Source: Thiohalocapsa sp. PB-PSB1
GTDB taxonomy: Bacteria > Pseudomonadota > Gammaproteobacteria > Chromatiales > Chromatiaceae
Direction: 5' to 3'
DNA length: 64,000 nt
Assembly (NCBI GenBank): GCA_016745215.1
Contig: CP050890.1
Coordinates: forward strand, 5,332,001-5,396,000
The position numbers and the translations under genes are program-made. Below are positions 26,384 through 35,047 of the stretch, one piece after another; the first letter of the stretch is position 1, and each line of letters opens with the position of its first letter. The notes under the pieces were generated by a model. That model made no database searches. It saw only the letters and a program-made list of their open reading frames with translations, and was not told the DNA's origin.

Positions 26384-26744
26384 GGGGGCGACATGGCTTC
26401 GACGTGGGTCGCAAAACCCGAGGTGCATGCCGAGGTGCGGGTTACCTCGTAAATCCAACCGCAACTCTATAGTTGCCAACGACGACAACTACGCTCTCGC
26501 TGCTTAATCCCAGCGGGCCTCACACCGTCTCTTGCTCGTGGGCGGCGGATTCGTGGGGTAACATCACACGAGATCGCAGTGACGGGGGCCTGGACCTGAT
26601 CTGCTAAAACCCCAATTCGGGATCGCCGACTGATCGCCCTGCCCTTCGGGCGGCAGAAGGTTAAACACAATAGAGCGGGCTAAGCATGTAGTACCAACGG
26701 CAGAGGGCTTGCGGACGCGGGTTCAATTCCCGCCGCCTCCACCA
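26384..26744 (+). ncRNA. ssrA: transfer-messenger RNA
   Basis: Starts with GGGGGCGACATGGCTTCGAC and ends with the T-arm GGGTTCAATTCCCGC, then GCCTCCACCA with an encoded CCA. The tag frame is at 26475-26507 and reads ANDDNYALAA followed by TAA, a typical gammaproteobacterial proteolysis tag. The 3' half is a common integration site for islands, and integrase remnants follow directly. Confidence 0.95.
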
Positions 26745-26778
26745 CTCCAACTTCCAACGAGATCCAACACCATCTACA

Positions 26779-26803
26779 AGCCCGCATCTCAGCGGGCTTT
26801 TTT
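26779..26803 (+). terminator. rho-independent terminator after ssrA
   Basis: AAGCCCGC, loop ATCTCA, GCGGGCTT followed by a T-tract. It lies 35 bp after the encoded CCA. Confidence 0.8.
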
Positions 26804-26906
26804 GTTGCCTACTCGTCCAGTGGCGTCTACGGGTTACCCCAGAGCATCCTGAATCTGGCGGGGGGTAACTATTGGGGTAACCCCAAGACCCACGAGGCAG
26901 TTACCC

Positions 26907-27145
26907 CAGCTGCCGCTGACCGACACCGCGATCCGGAAAGCCAAGCCCGAGGCCAAGCAACGCAAACTTTCCGGCCTGACTACATCGAGCACCAGCTCGC
27001 CCATGCGGTACGCGATCCCAACGGGCGCGCCCACAACCGCACCGCTCACCTCCCCGAACGGCGCAAGATGATGCAGGAATGGGCAGACTACCTCGATAAG
27101 CTGAAAGCGAGCGCGGAGATCATCCCGATTTACCAAAGTGCCTAG
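26907..27145 (+). pseudogene. P4-type tyrosine integrase remnant, internally deleted
   Basis: The first part reads QLPLTDTAIRKAKPEAKQRK, the classic N-terminus of DUF4102 phage integrases. The frame then changes and resumes as the C-terminus (RTAHLPERRKMMQEWADYL, then DKLKASAEIIP) ending at TAG 27145. More than 300 central residues, including the catalytic Arg-His-Tyr set, are missing. Its position next to ssrA fits an island integrated at the tmRNA gene. Confidence 0.8.
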
Positions 27146-27962
27146 CCGGAGCCGCCGGGAGGCCCTTAGTAGGGTGCAAGCGGGGCGCGAGACAACCGAT
27201 CTTCGCGGCCGCTTCGGCATATATCGCGCGATGATAGTCAAGGTAATGCGCATGCTCTGTCGCGAGCCAGCGTAGCCCCAAGTGCCGATCCACACCCAAG
27301 CGTTCGAGATCCTGATCGGATATCGCGTCCGAGACGAGTAGTCGACCTTCTGCGTCGAAGCTGATCAGGAAGCGGTCGAACATGGCGTCCAGATTGGCGG
27401 CTAAGAGAAAGCCGTTGTCGACGTCGAGCCGCTCCGTGTCCGTCGCGCAGTCGGCCCAGGGTTTTGCGTGGCTGGCACGGAGCACTTCGGGTAACGCGAT
27501 GCCGGTGACCGCGCAGGCGCCGCCCCAGTAGTCGAGCATCGCGGAGCGGAAGGTCTGTTGGCCAACCCGCTGGCGCACCAGACGCTCCACCTCGGTGCCC
27601 TTGATCGCCACCGGCAGTTTGTCGAGCTCCACCGCCAGGGCAGTCTCGAAATCCGATTGGGCCTGATTTGGTAGTGACTGGGCCAACTCGGCTGCGCGGC
27701 GCAGTAGGGCGCGCAGTTGCTCGATGTTGTCGCAGCTGAAGCGGGCATGCTCCGCGGGAAAATGGCTGCGGAGCTCGCCGACCAGCGACGGGTTGCCTTT
27801 CACTACGCGGATACCGAAGAACCTGCCCACCAGGTCAACCTCCAGCGCCGTCGGATGACCGGCGGATGCCAAGATGAGCCCCGAGTTGGTCTCTGCCGTT
27901 ACGTATTCGAAGCCGCAGTCATAGCCGCTCTTGGCGATCAGGGAGCGCGTCAGGATGCTCAC
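27120..27962 (-). CDS. HNH endonuclease
   Basis: A 280-residue protein. The C-terminal half holds an HNH nuclease: CAVTGI, LRASHAKPW, DNGFLLAANLDAMFDRFLISF. The N-terminal half begins SILTRSLIAKSGYDCGFE and is not recognised. The GTG at 27962 overlaps the preceding gene's stop by 4 bp (GTGA), so this start is chosen over one at 28013. It is last in a four-gene reverse operon (ATPase, PIN, RNA ligase, HNH). Its 3' end overlaps the convergent integrase remnant by 26 bp. It probably cleaves DNA or RNA as the effector of that set. Confidence 0.8.
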   Translation of the reverse strand: MSILTRSLIAKSGYDCGFEYVTAETNSGLILASAGHPTALEVDLVGRFFGIRVVKGNPSLVGELRSHFPAEHARFSCDNIEQLRALLRRAAELAQSLPNQAQSDFETALAVELDKLPVAIKGTEVERLVRQRVGQQTFRSAMLDYWGGACAVTGIALPEVLRASHAKPWADCATDTERLDVDNGFLLAANLDAMFDRFLISFDAEGRLLVSDAISDQDLERLGVDRHLGLRWLATEHAHYLDYHRAIYAEAAAKIGCLAPRLHPTKGLPAAPARHFGKSG

Positions 27963-28648
27963 GACCGACCCTCGGTGCTCACCCGGTTCCATTCGATGAC
28001 GCGGCTGCGCCAATGATCGTCGATGGCCTGAGTGAACTCGGCACGGACCAGCTTAGCGCGGGCCTCGCACCAATCGGCGGAATCGCGGCGGATCACCACA
28101 CCCTCCAATGGGCCATCGCGGAAACGGCTGTCAGCACTGTTGACCACCTTGGTCAATTTCCGCAGATCCATCTTGCCCCTTACCAATACCGGCACTAAAG
28201 CCAAGCCCAGGGATCGGGCCAAGGCATCGCGCCGGGCCCCGCTCCAGAAGCGCTGAGCATCCCGATCATAAACATCGAACAGCAGGAACCAGTCGGGCAG
28301 CTCGGCGTAGTCCAGGGAATGGGTGGCCGCGCACCACTCGCCAAACAGGATCAGATTGGGCGCCACCTGGCTGCGCCACTGCCACTCGTGCATCCCCAGC
28401 CAGCCGCCGAGGCGGGAGAACTGGCCGCTGTAGGGCTTCGTCAGGTACTGGCCTCGGTTCTGAGCACGCAGGGCGCCGTCTGGGGCGAAGGAAAGCCCCA
28501 AGTTCGCCCCGTCGAGCTTTTCTTCCACACACACCGGGCCTGCGAGAAGGCTGTCTGACTCGGAAGGCGACAACACCTTGTCGTCCCTTGGCGAGCCGTC
28601 GCCGAGCCAGGCGAGATGCGGGGTGTGGGGGAAGCGGAAGAAGGCCAA
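27959..28648 (-). CDS. ATP-dependent RNA ligase family protein
   Basis: A 229-residue nucleotidyltransferase. Visible motifs: I KLDG with catalytic Lys44 (VEEKLDGANLG), III/IIIa LILFGEWCAATHSLDY and LFDVYD, IV EGVVIR, and V AKLVRAEF. The set matches Rnl2/DRB0094-like RNA ligases, which seal nicked or broken RNA. The start appears to be TTG at 28648, 6 bp after the PIN gene, with GAGG upstream. No Rnl2-specific C-terminal domain is evident, so it is a minimal ligase. Linkage to a PIN protein suggests breakage and repair of RNA. Confidence 0.8.
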   Translation of the reverse strand: MAFFRFPHTPHLAWLGDGSPRDDKVLSPSESDSLLAGPVCVEEKLDGANLGLSFAPDGALRAQNRGQYLTKPYSGQFSRLGGWLGMHEWQWRSQVAPNLILFGEWCAATHSLDYAELPDWFLLFDVYDRDAQRFWSGARRDALARSLGLALVPVLVRGKMDLRKLTKVVNSADSRFRDGPLEGVVIRRDSADWCEARAKLVRAEFTQAIDDHWRSRVIEWNRVSTEGRS

Positions 28649-28654
28649 CGCGCG

Positions 28655-29188
28655 CTAAGCCTCGGGTAAGGTGGGAACCGACTGGCTAGGGAATTTTTTC
28701 TGATAGAACCGAACGATATCATCGCGGCACAGGAAATCCACGCTGACGCCCTTGCATTCCAACGGGGGCCACCAGTTCAGCCATTTACAGTCTACAGCCT
28801 GCCAGATCGGCGGCTTGTCGGCGTGAGCGTTGGCAACCGCAGGAAATTTTCGGTCCGGTGGATCGAAAGACGTCTGAAGCTGAGGGTCTGGGAATTCGGC
28901 GTACTCATTCTTTCCGGTCGCAGTAATCCGTACCTGCTCGACAAAGACAGGATTGGCCGCGTTGCGCAGCAGGAACTTCAGGAAAACGTCGCCCACACCC
29001 TTGGGAGGGTACAGGCTGGTCTTGTTCTGATATTCACCCAGGATCTCGTATCCTGCGTCGATGACGGTCACGCTGCTCGCCTGGATTGCGAGCAGGCGAT
29101 CGACGCACTGTTCGACGCACTTCGGAGATGCCTCTGCGTGTTGACCATTTGCCACCAAGAGCACGTTGGTATCGATGATGGCTTTCAT
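28655..29188 (-). CDS. PIN-domain protein, putative ribonuclease
   Basis: A 177-residue protein beginning MKAIIDTNVLLVANG, with the first PIN aspartate in IDTN. Further acidic positions are DAGYEILGEY and, near the C-terminal half, DPPDRKFPAVANAHAD, where PIN nucleases have their second Asp cluster. It overlaps the upstream ATPase gene by 4 bp (ATGA) and is 6 bp before the RNA ligase gene. Likely an RNase controlled by the ATPase. The family is motif-based, and targets are unknown. Confidence 0.7.
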   Translation of the reverse strand: MKAIIDTNVLLVANGQHAEASPKCVEQCVDRLLAIQASSVTVIDAGYEILGEYQNKTSLYPPKGVGDVFLKFLLRNAANPVFVEQVRITATGKNEYAEFPDPQLQTSFDPPDRKFPAVANAHADKPPIWQAVDCKWLNWWPPLECKGVSVDFLCRDDIVRFYQKKFPSQSVPTLPEA

Positions 29189-30270
29189 CCCTCCGCCGCC
29201 TCACTGAATTCAGTACGCCGACGATGCATTGCCGCGAGGGTGCGTGCTGCGATGTCCGCCATCTCGTCGCCGAAAAAATTGTGCGGCCAGTTCTCGATCT
29301 CGCCGTACGCGTTGAGTCTCAACGGCTCCAACTCGGTATGCGCGCCACTGGGTTTGCAGAAATAGATCGCAAGGTCAGCGGGTTCCAGGGTGCCCTCTGC
29401 GACCCGGCGCAACAGGCGGTTCAGAAAGTGCTCGGAGTAGCTCTCTATGATCATCTGGGCATTGCGCGGCTTGCCGTTCTCGCGCGCCTGGATCGCAGAG
29501 ATGAAGACATCCACCAGCTCGGCTTGCACCTGCGGGTGTAGATGAATCTCCGGCTGCTCGATCCAGACCGTGGCGTTGGGCTCGGTGTAAAAGGCTTGGA
29601 CAAGGGCGGGCAGTAACTGGGAGGCGCCGAAGCCGACATCGGTCAGCTTCACCTCGCTGCCACCGGCGTGGGTCTTGAGCAGTACCTCGTATTCCTTACG
29701 TCCAGCGGCGACGGCCTTGACTGAGAAGTCGGTAATGATTCCGAGATCCTTCAGCCATTGGGCGATGAAGTTGTCGAAACGCTCGAACCGCTTCCTCGGC
29801 CCGCGATTCATTTTGCGCCCCTGAGCCGTTGCCGCAAGGATCGCCGGGATCGTGAGCTCGCCTTTGTGGCCGACACTCTCCGGTGTATCGCCCGCCCAGG
29901 AGTAGATCCGTTTCGGATACTCACGCAAGGGTCCGAGGTAGTAGATGCGAACTAGAGCCGCTTCGGTTTGCAGCGCCAGATCAGTCATGAACTCGGCATT
30001 TTGGAAGCGGGCGCGACTTTGATCTGACAGCCGATAGAACTTATCCGGATCGTCCAGAGGCCAACCCCGACCGACGTTACGAACGAATGTGTACTGGTCG
30101 GACGCGAGTGTCAGCTTGTTCTTGTCATCGCGTCGATAGTCGACGCCTTGAAATTGGTAATTCGTAGGTGCGTCAACATCCGCTCTGCTCCCCTCGCTCC
30201 AGTTGCTCTTAGTGATGGTGCAGAAACAAGCTAAACAGGTTTTTGGCTTAGGTGTCGCCTGCCGACTCAT
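29185..30270 (-). CDS. AAA/ABC-type ATPase (DUF3696-like), 5'-truncated
   Basis: The 361 residues correspond to the C-terminal two-thirds of an OLD/DUF3696-like ATPase. They include a signature-like segment (TDVGFGASQLLPALVQ), Walker B with following Glu (TVWIEQPEIHLHPQ) and the D-loop/H region (MIIESYSEHFLN). The N-terminal Walker A (GxxxxGKS) is absent. The frame begins at 30270 beside a microsatellite and a four-helix-bundle remnant. The gene is therefore probably broken, although the downstream genes remain intact and coupled. Confidence 0.7.
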   Translation of the reverse strand: MSRQATPKPKTCLACFCTITKSNWSEGSRADVDAPTNYQFQGVDYRRDDKNKLTLASDQYTFVRNVGRGWPLDDPDKFYRLSDQSRARFQNAEFMTDLALQTEAALVRIYYLGPLREYPKRIYSWAGDTPESVGHKGELTIPAILAATAQGRKMNRGPRKRFERFDNFIAQWLKDLGIITDFSVKAVAAGRKEYEVLLKTHAGGSEVKLTDVGFGASQLLPALVQAFYTEPNATVWIEQPEIHLHPQVQAELVDVFISAIQARENGKPRNAQMIIESYSEHFLNRLLRRVAEGTLEPADLAIYFCKPSGAHTELEPLRLNAYGEIENWPHNFFGDEMADIAARTLAAMHRRRTEFSEAAEG

Positions 30271-30299
30271 TCGCTACCGCTATCGGCGTCGGTATCGGT

Positions 30300-30612
30300 A
30301 TCAACGTCGGTATCGAACTGACCAACCCGCTATCCGCCAAGCTCCTCGCTGACCGCCTAGCCACGCTGTCCGAGCTTCGTGAGCATGGCCACACGACCAT
30401 CGAGCAGTGCCTTTTGCTTGCTGTTGTCGTCTGCGGACAACGCATCGCGCACCAGCAAGCACGTCCTGAATCGCAGCGCACTCCGGCGCCGAGCCTCGTG
30501 CGCTTTCCAACGACCGGCGTCGATCCCTGCTCGTCGCTTTGCCGTTACCCTCGACAATGTTCAGCGCGATGGCCTGCGATACGCGTCTAGGATGCGCACC
30601 TACGATGCGCAC
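30300..30612 (-). pseudogene. four-helix-bundle (S23/IVS-type) protein remnant
   Basis: Reverse-strand reading gives SQAIALNIVEGNGKATSRDR and ESARGSAPECAAIQDVLA, then after a frameshift near 30440 ADDNSKQKALLDGRVAML. This is the core of the four-helix-bundle family first described from 23S rRNA intervening sequences. The 3' end runs into a TCGGTATC microsatellite. It is non-functional as it stands. Confidence 0.6.
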
Positions 30613-30858
30613 CTACGATGCGCACAGGCGTTGATCCTTCGCATTACGCTGTCCTTTCACATGCACGCAGTCGCGCTAGGCCCAGCCGACAGACTCGATG
30701 GCCGCACGCTCTACGTCGAGCTGCTCATGACCGAATGGCATAGGGCGTTTTCCCTCGATTCCGATTCCGATTCCGATAGCGACCCCGACCCTGATTGCAC
30801 TCCGCCGATGTCTGGATAGCGTTGTATCGGTTATTCATGAACCGCTACCAGGAAACGA
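30613..30858. repeat. spacer with GATTCC microsatellite
   Basis: No gene is supported. The stretch 30757-30795 (GATTCCGATTCCGATTCCGA, then TAGCGACCCCGACCC) matches the interior of MITE family C (42768-42800) and is probably a remnant of a third copy. Short ACCTACGATGCGCAC tandem repeats occur near 30598-30622. Confidence 0.4.
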
Positions 30859-31109
30859 CGCGATGAAGCCCGCAAGCAGGTTGCCGCTGATGCTGATCCC
30901 GGCGAGCACCGTAAGGCCGCAAAATCCGCACAATACGCAAAACAGGCGAACAGCTTCGAGGTCGTGGCGCGGGAGTGGTACGCCAAGCATTCCCCGAACT
31001 GGGCACCGCTCACCTCCCCGAACGGCGCAAGATGATGCAGGAATGGGCGGACTACCTCGACAAGCTGAAAGCGGGCGCGGAGATCATTCAGCTCCCGAAG
31101 AGCGCTTAG
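30859..31109 (+). pseudogene. second tyrosine integrase remnant, internally deleted
   Basis: Reads RDEARKQVAADADPGEHRKA, QANSFEVVAREWYAKHSPNW (the region before the catalytic domain). It then jumps, after a frame change, into the same C-terminal end as the first remnant (RMMQEWADYLDKLKAGAEII, stop TAG 31107-31109). The catalytic core is missing. With the copy at 26.9-27.1 kb it brackets the ATPase-PIN-ligase-HNH operon. Confidence 0.75.
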
Positions 31110-31121
31110 ATCGCGTGATCG

Positions 31122-31741
31122 TCACCAGAATTCCGGGTCTTTCGCGGACTCTAGCACCCACCCGAGCGCCTCCATTTCCGCACGTATGGCGTCGAGATTG
31201 TCCTGCGGCAGTAGCCAGAAGTCGCCATTCAGGAAGTTCGACTCCCTTGTACCGTAGCGCTCTCTAGTGGAGCGGTACAGAAATCCCGAGGCGGTTCGTT
31301 GTCGTTGTCGTTGTCGTAATCGTAGTCGTTATCGAGCATTCGGCTAAGACGATTATGACAACGACAACGACAACGATAACGATAACGACCGGAGACTGTC
31401 TTGGAACATCTGCACCGAGGCACTAGGACCTCCTCGGGGACGACATGATCCATCTCGCGTTGCAGCCATGGCGGATAGTCTCCGTCCGACCATCCGGGGA
31501 CCATTTCTCCAGAGAACGGATCTCGCCCTCTCGTCCTGGGCTCACCATTGTCGTCAAACGCTATCTCGAGAACCTCGGAATAGGCTTTGCGCGGCATCAG
31601 ATGAGGGAACTGCTCCCAGTTCTCTGCGCTGGCGATCGCTTCATGGATGCGAGCGACGAAGCGTGCTCGGCTTGGCGGCGCGAAGACCAGTCCTCCATTA
31701 TGGGGGGCGATGCGATACAGTAGCTTTCGTTTCGTTTTCAT
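31122..31741 (-). pseudogene. hypothetical gene interrupted by a MITE
   Basis: The 5' part reads MKTKRKLLYRIAPHNGGLVF ... GDYPPWLQREMDHVVPEEVL and stops making sense at 31426. The 3' part resumes at about 31262 as RYGTRESNFLNGDFWLLPQD, NLDAIRAEMEALGWVLESAK, DPEFW, with TGA at 31122-31124. Removing the element at 31264-31426 restores one frame apart from 2 extra bases. The intact protein would have about 152 residues. Function unknown. Confidence 0.7.
31264..31426. mobile_element. MITE family B, copy 2, with inverted hexanucleotide arrays
   Basis: About 160 bp bounded by CTAG on both sides (31264-31267 and 31423-31426). The imperfect terminal inverted repeats are CTAGTGGAGCGGTACAGA and CTAGTGCCTCGGTGCAGA. 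The interior is a (GTTGTC)n run facing a (GACAAC)n run across a short loop (about 31304-31389), so a long hairpin can form. It interrupts the gene 31122-31741. Confidence 0.7.
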
Positions 31742-31856
31742 GAGCCATGCTTCCTACTGCGAGCCATTCGTGTCTGGCCTGCCTCGAAAGGTGCCAACCG
31801 GGCGATAGATCATCCCAGTTTCCCGGAGCGGTGGGCCTTAGCTACCCCCTGCGAAG

Positions 31857-34800
31857 CTACAGCGCAACCCCGGCCTGCTGGTCCCACTTCGCCAGTGCAT
31901 TCTCATCCAGTCGCCGCGGCAACTCTGTCGGGTCCTTCACGACCAGGTACCGCCACAAGCCCCAGCTGCCGTCCTCGTTGACGGCGTTGACCCAGCGCTC
32001 AGCCGCCTTGGCTTTCAGATCCGCGTCGTCACCATACCGTCCCTTGGTCTCGATCACCAGCGTCAGGCCGATATCCAAGACGGCGATGAAGTCGGGAATG
32101 TAGCGCGCGGGGATGCCGTTCTTTCGATAGGGCATGAAAAATCCGAGGTGCTCGTTCTTGACCCAGCGCACCACACCGGGATGGGTGTCCAGCGCATAGC
32201 CCGCGCTCTGCTCCCATTGCTTGGTGTCGGCGACCATCGCGTTCAGATGGCAGCCGTTGACCGGATAGACGTCCTTTGTGGTGTGGTAGTCGACGAAGCG
32301 GGTGCTTCCCCGCCCGGCGGACCCCTTGGCGATCCGCGGTAGCTCTCGCGTGCGGGTAACGCCGCCCTTGCGGATCGCCTCGAATAGGATATCCACCGTC
32401 TGCTGGTGATACTTGCCAGCGAGCAGGACATCCCGCGGGTCGGCATTGCCGATGCAGATCAGCCTCTCCTGCAGGAAACGCTTCGCCGCAAAGGCGACCT
32501 TCGGAAACAGCATCGCCGTGGATGTCGCCGCCTCCGCGTCTGCGTCGGCGTGCTGCTCGCTCTCCCACCGCTTGCAGACCTCGCGGGCGAGTCGGAACGC
32601 CACCTGTTGAAGCCGAAACTGCCGGCGCCACTCCGCCAGGGTCAACACGGGCCGCTCGCCAGGACCATAGACCGCCAACGCGCCTTCGGGCGCCGTCATG
32701 GCATTCAGCTGGACCGAGTTCGGGATCTCCTTGGGATCGACGGTGACCTGAGAGACTTGGTCCCAGGCGATCTGCAGCTCGAACACCTGCGGACTGTAAT
32801 AGCCGGCCACCAGCGGGAACTCGATCTCGTACTGCGATTTGTCCGGGTCGCTGAAGATGTGGTTCGGCTCCTTGGGAGGCTTGCTGTCCTGCGACTTGGA
32901 GACCTTGAACGGAATCAGCTCGAACGGCACCCCGAAGACCTTGGCCGTCTCCTCCTCGAACTGGTCGGTCTCTTGGTTGAGCGCATAACTGCGGCGTCGC
33001 AGCGCACGCCCCACCACCTGCTCGCACAGCAATTGGGAACCGAAGGGTCGCAAGCCGACAATGTGGGTCACGGTATTGGCGTCCCAGCCCTCGGCCAGCA
33101 TCGCCACCGAGACGATGCAGCGGATGTTGCGCCCCGGAGGCACCCGCTCGTCGATCCATTTGTAGCTGCCGTCGTTGTCATCGGACGCGGCCTTCTCGTT
33201 GTTCTTGCGGACCAGTTCCGACCAGGCCTCGGGCACCTTGGCGCCCGGCCAGGTCTTCTTGCCGATGGTATCGAGGATGAAGCGCAGTCGTTGCGTCTCG
33301 TCTTTGGTTCCCCCGGCTTCCATGTCTTCCACCACCTTGGAATCGACCCGGACCGTGACCTCGTCGCCGGTCGTGTTGCGAAACCACGTCGGTGCAGGGC
33401 CGTACCCGCCGGACTCAAAGGCGAGCCAGTTATAAACCTCCGCCGCGACCTTGGTATCGCGGCAAACCACGATGAACACCGGCGGCACCGGATGCGGCTC
33501 ATCGCGACTATCCTGCTGCCACTGCTCGAAGCGGGTATGCCAATCCTGCGCCAGTTGGTTGATCGGCGCGGTCGCATAGGTCATCACGATCCGCGGCGTG
33601 ATCGACTTTCCCAGTCCATCCTGCTCCGCCCGCGCCTCGACCCAGCGCCAGACGTTGAAGTAACTGGCCTCGCTCGCGCCGCTGATGTCGCGGGTCGGCA
33701 GTTGCGGGATCTTCACCAGGCCCGATTCGATGGCGTCCAGCAGCCCGAAATCGGAGACGATCCAAGGGAATGGCTTGCCCACCTCGTTGCCGGACCCTTG
33801 GATATAGAAGGGCGTCGCCGACAGGTCGATACAAAACCGAATGCCCTTCTTGCGCCCGCCTGCCAGCCGGTTGATCCGGTCCAGACCCTCGATCCAGATG
33901 GTCGCCTCCTTGGCGTTCTTCTTGGCCAACGAGCGGTCCTCTTCCAGATCGATGACCGATTCGGTGTCGCCGCGGCGGTAGGCGTGGTGTGCCTCGTCAT
34001 TGAACAATAGCCAGTGGGGGCTGCGCCCCTTGCCGGAGCCCAGCTCCTGACGGATACGCTGGAACCAGGCCCGGTCCGACTCGAAATACTTGGTCTCCAC
34101 CGATGCGTTTGCCTTGCCCGCGTTCCTGACCACCTCGGTCGCCTCGCCGGTCTTGACCACCTTGGCCGAGGTGCCGTTGACGCTGCTGGTCTCCTTCTTC
34201 GCCAACCGATGCCAGTTGGCGATCATCACCTCGCCCCGCCGGAGGTCCTCCATCCGATGGGGCGGGACCAGCTGGCGCGTGCGATACAGGCTGCTGTCGC
34301 CCAGTGCGGGGTCGAGTTCCTGCAGCCGCTCGCGGATGGTCACGTTGGGACAGACGATCAAGACGGTGTCGGAAAAGCGATCGTCCGTCGGCGACGCCAC
34401 CCGGTTCAGGATCGACCAGGCCGAAAGCATCCCCATCACCGTGGTCTTGCCGGTGCCGGTGGCTATCTTGCAGGCATAGCGTGTAAATGCCTTGAAGCCC
34501 GCCTCGCGCGCGCTCTCACCGGGCTGGTCGATGGGCAGCTTGGGCATGCCGTCGTGGTAGATCGGATTCGCCTCGGTCAGAAAGATGATTGTCTCTGCCG
34601 CCTCGACCTGGGCAAAAAAGAGCCGCTGCTTGCGCAACGTCTCGTCTCCGCGCCACAGGACCAGCAGCTCCTTGCTGATGCGCGATGCCCCATCGTAGGG
34701 GATGCCGGTCCGTGCCCCATCGCGCCACTCTTTCACCCGCATGCGCAGCCAATTGACCAGCGGCAGGTCCTCCTGCTCACCAACGTCGAGATCACCGCCA

Positions 34801-34985
34801 AGGCTGAGCTGTTTCTTGCTCTTTCGACCTCGCCCGCTGCTCTCGGGTACGCGATAGAAATAACTCGCCGGCCGCCGTCCGACGGCCTGCACCGGCTGCT
34901 TGCCGCGCTCGATCTGCCAATGGACCGCCGGCTCGGCGAAGGGCGAGTTGATGATGGGGCTCTCGACCTCGTTTGGGGCGGGCAT
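31857..34985 (-). CDS. res: type III-like restriction enzyme, helicase-nuclease subunit (Res)
   Basis: A 1042-residue DEAD-family restriction subunit. Walker A is KIATGTGKTT (about residues 175-184) and Walker B is LLFNDEAHHAYR. Helicase C motifs include MLAEGWDANTVTHIVGLRPF and QVVGRALRRRSY. The C-terminus has a PD-(D/E)XK nuclease: YIPDFIAVLDIG then LVIETKGRYG. The start at 34985 (MPAPNEVESP) has AAGGA upstream. Together with the methyltransferase gene upstream it forms a type III-like restriction-modification locus, separated by a toxin-antitoxin pair. Confidence 0.9.
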   Translation of the reverse strand: MPAPNEVESPIINSPFAEPAVHWQIERGKQPVQAVGRRPASYFYRVPESSGRGRKSKKQLSLGGDLDVGEQEDLPLVNWLRMRVKEWRDGARTGIPYDGASRISKELLVLWRGDETLRKQRLFFAQVEAAETIIFLTEANPIYHDGMPKLPIDQPGESAREAGFKAFTRYACKIATGTGKTTVMGMLSAWSILNRVASPTDDRFSDTVLIVCPNVTIRERLQELDPALGDSSLYRTRQLVPPHRMEDLRRGEVMIANWHRLAKKETSSVNGTSAKVVKTGEATEVVRNAGKANASVETKYFESDRAWFQRIRQELGSGKGRSPHWLLFNDEAHHAYRRGDTESVIDLEEDRSLAKKNAKEATIWIEGLDRINRLAGGRKKGIRFCIDLSATPFYIQGSGNEVGKPFPWIVSDFGLLDAIESGLVKIPQLPTRDISGASEASYFNVWRWVEARAEQDGLGKSITPRIVMTYATAPINQLAQDWHTRFEQWQQDSRDEPHPVPPVFIVVCRDTKVAAEVYNWLAFESGGYGPAPTWFRNTTGDEVTVRVDSKVVEDMEAGGTKDETQRLRFILDTIGKKTWPGAKVPEAWSELVRKNNEKAASDDNDGSYKWIDERVPPGRNIRCIVSVAMLAEGWDANTVTHIVGLRPFGSQLLCEQVVGRALRRRSYALNQETDQFEEETAKVFGVPFELIPFKVSKSQDSKPPKEPNHIFSDPDKSQYEIEFPLVAGYYSPQVFELQIAWDQVSQVTVDPKEIPNSVQLNAMTAPEGALAVYGPGERPVLTLAEWRRQFRLQQVAFRLAREVCKRWESEQHADADAEAATSTAMLFPKVAFAAKRFLQERLICIGNADPRDVLLAGKYHQQTVDILFEAIRKGGVTRTRELPRIAKGSAGRGSTRFVDYHTTKDVYPVNGCHLNAMVADTKQWEQSAGYALDTHPGVVRWVKNEHLGFFMPYRKNGIPARYIPDFIAVLDIGLTLVIETKGRYGDDADLKAKAAERWVNAVNEDGSWGLWRYLVVKDPTELPRRLDENALAKWDQQAGVAL

Positions 34986-35047
34986 AGATATTCCTTCAGC
35001 CAGAGCGTCTGATGGCGATTGGTGGTTCGAATTGGTGGTTCTAGGGG

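Noticed and set aside
32406..35012. Forward-strand frames of 534 and 332 codons opposite the restriction gene
   Set aside because: The reverse strand carries clear Walker, DEAH and nuclease motifs across the same DNA; the forward frames have the low-complexity composition of GC-rich shadows.
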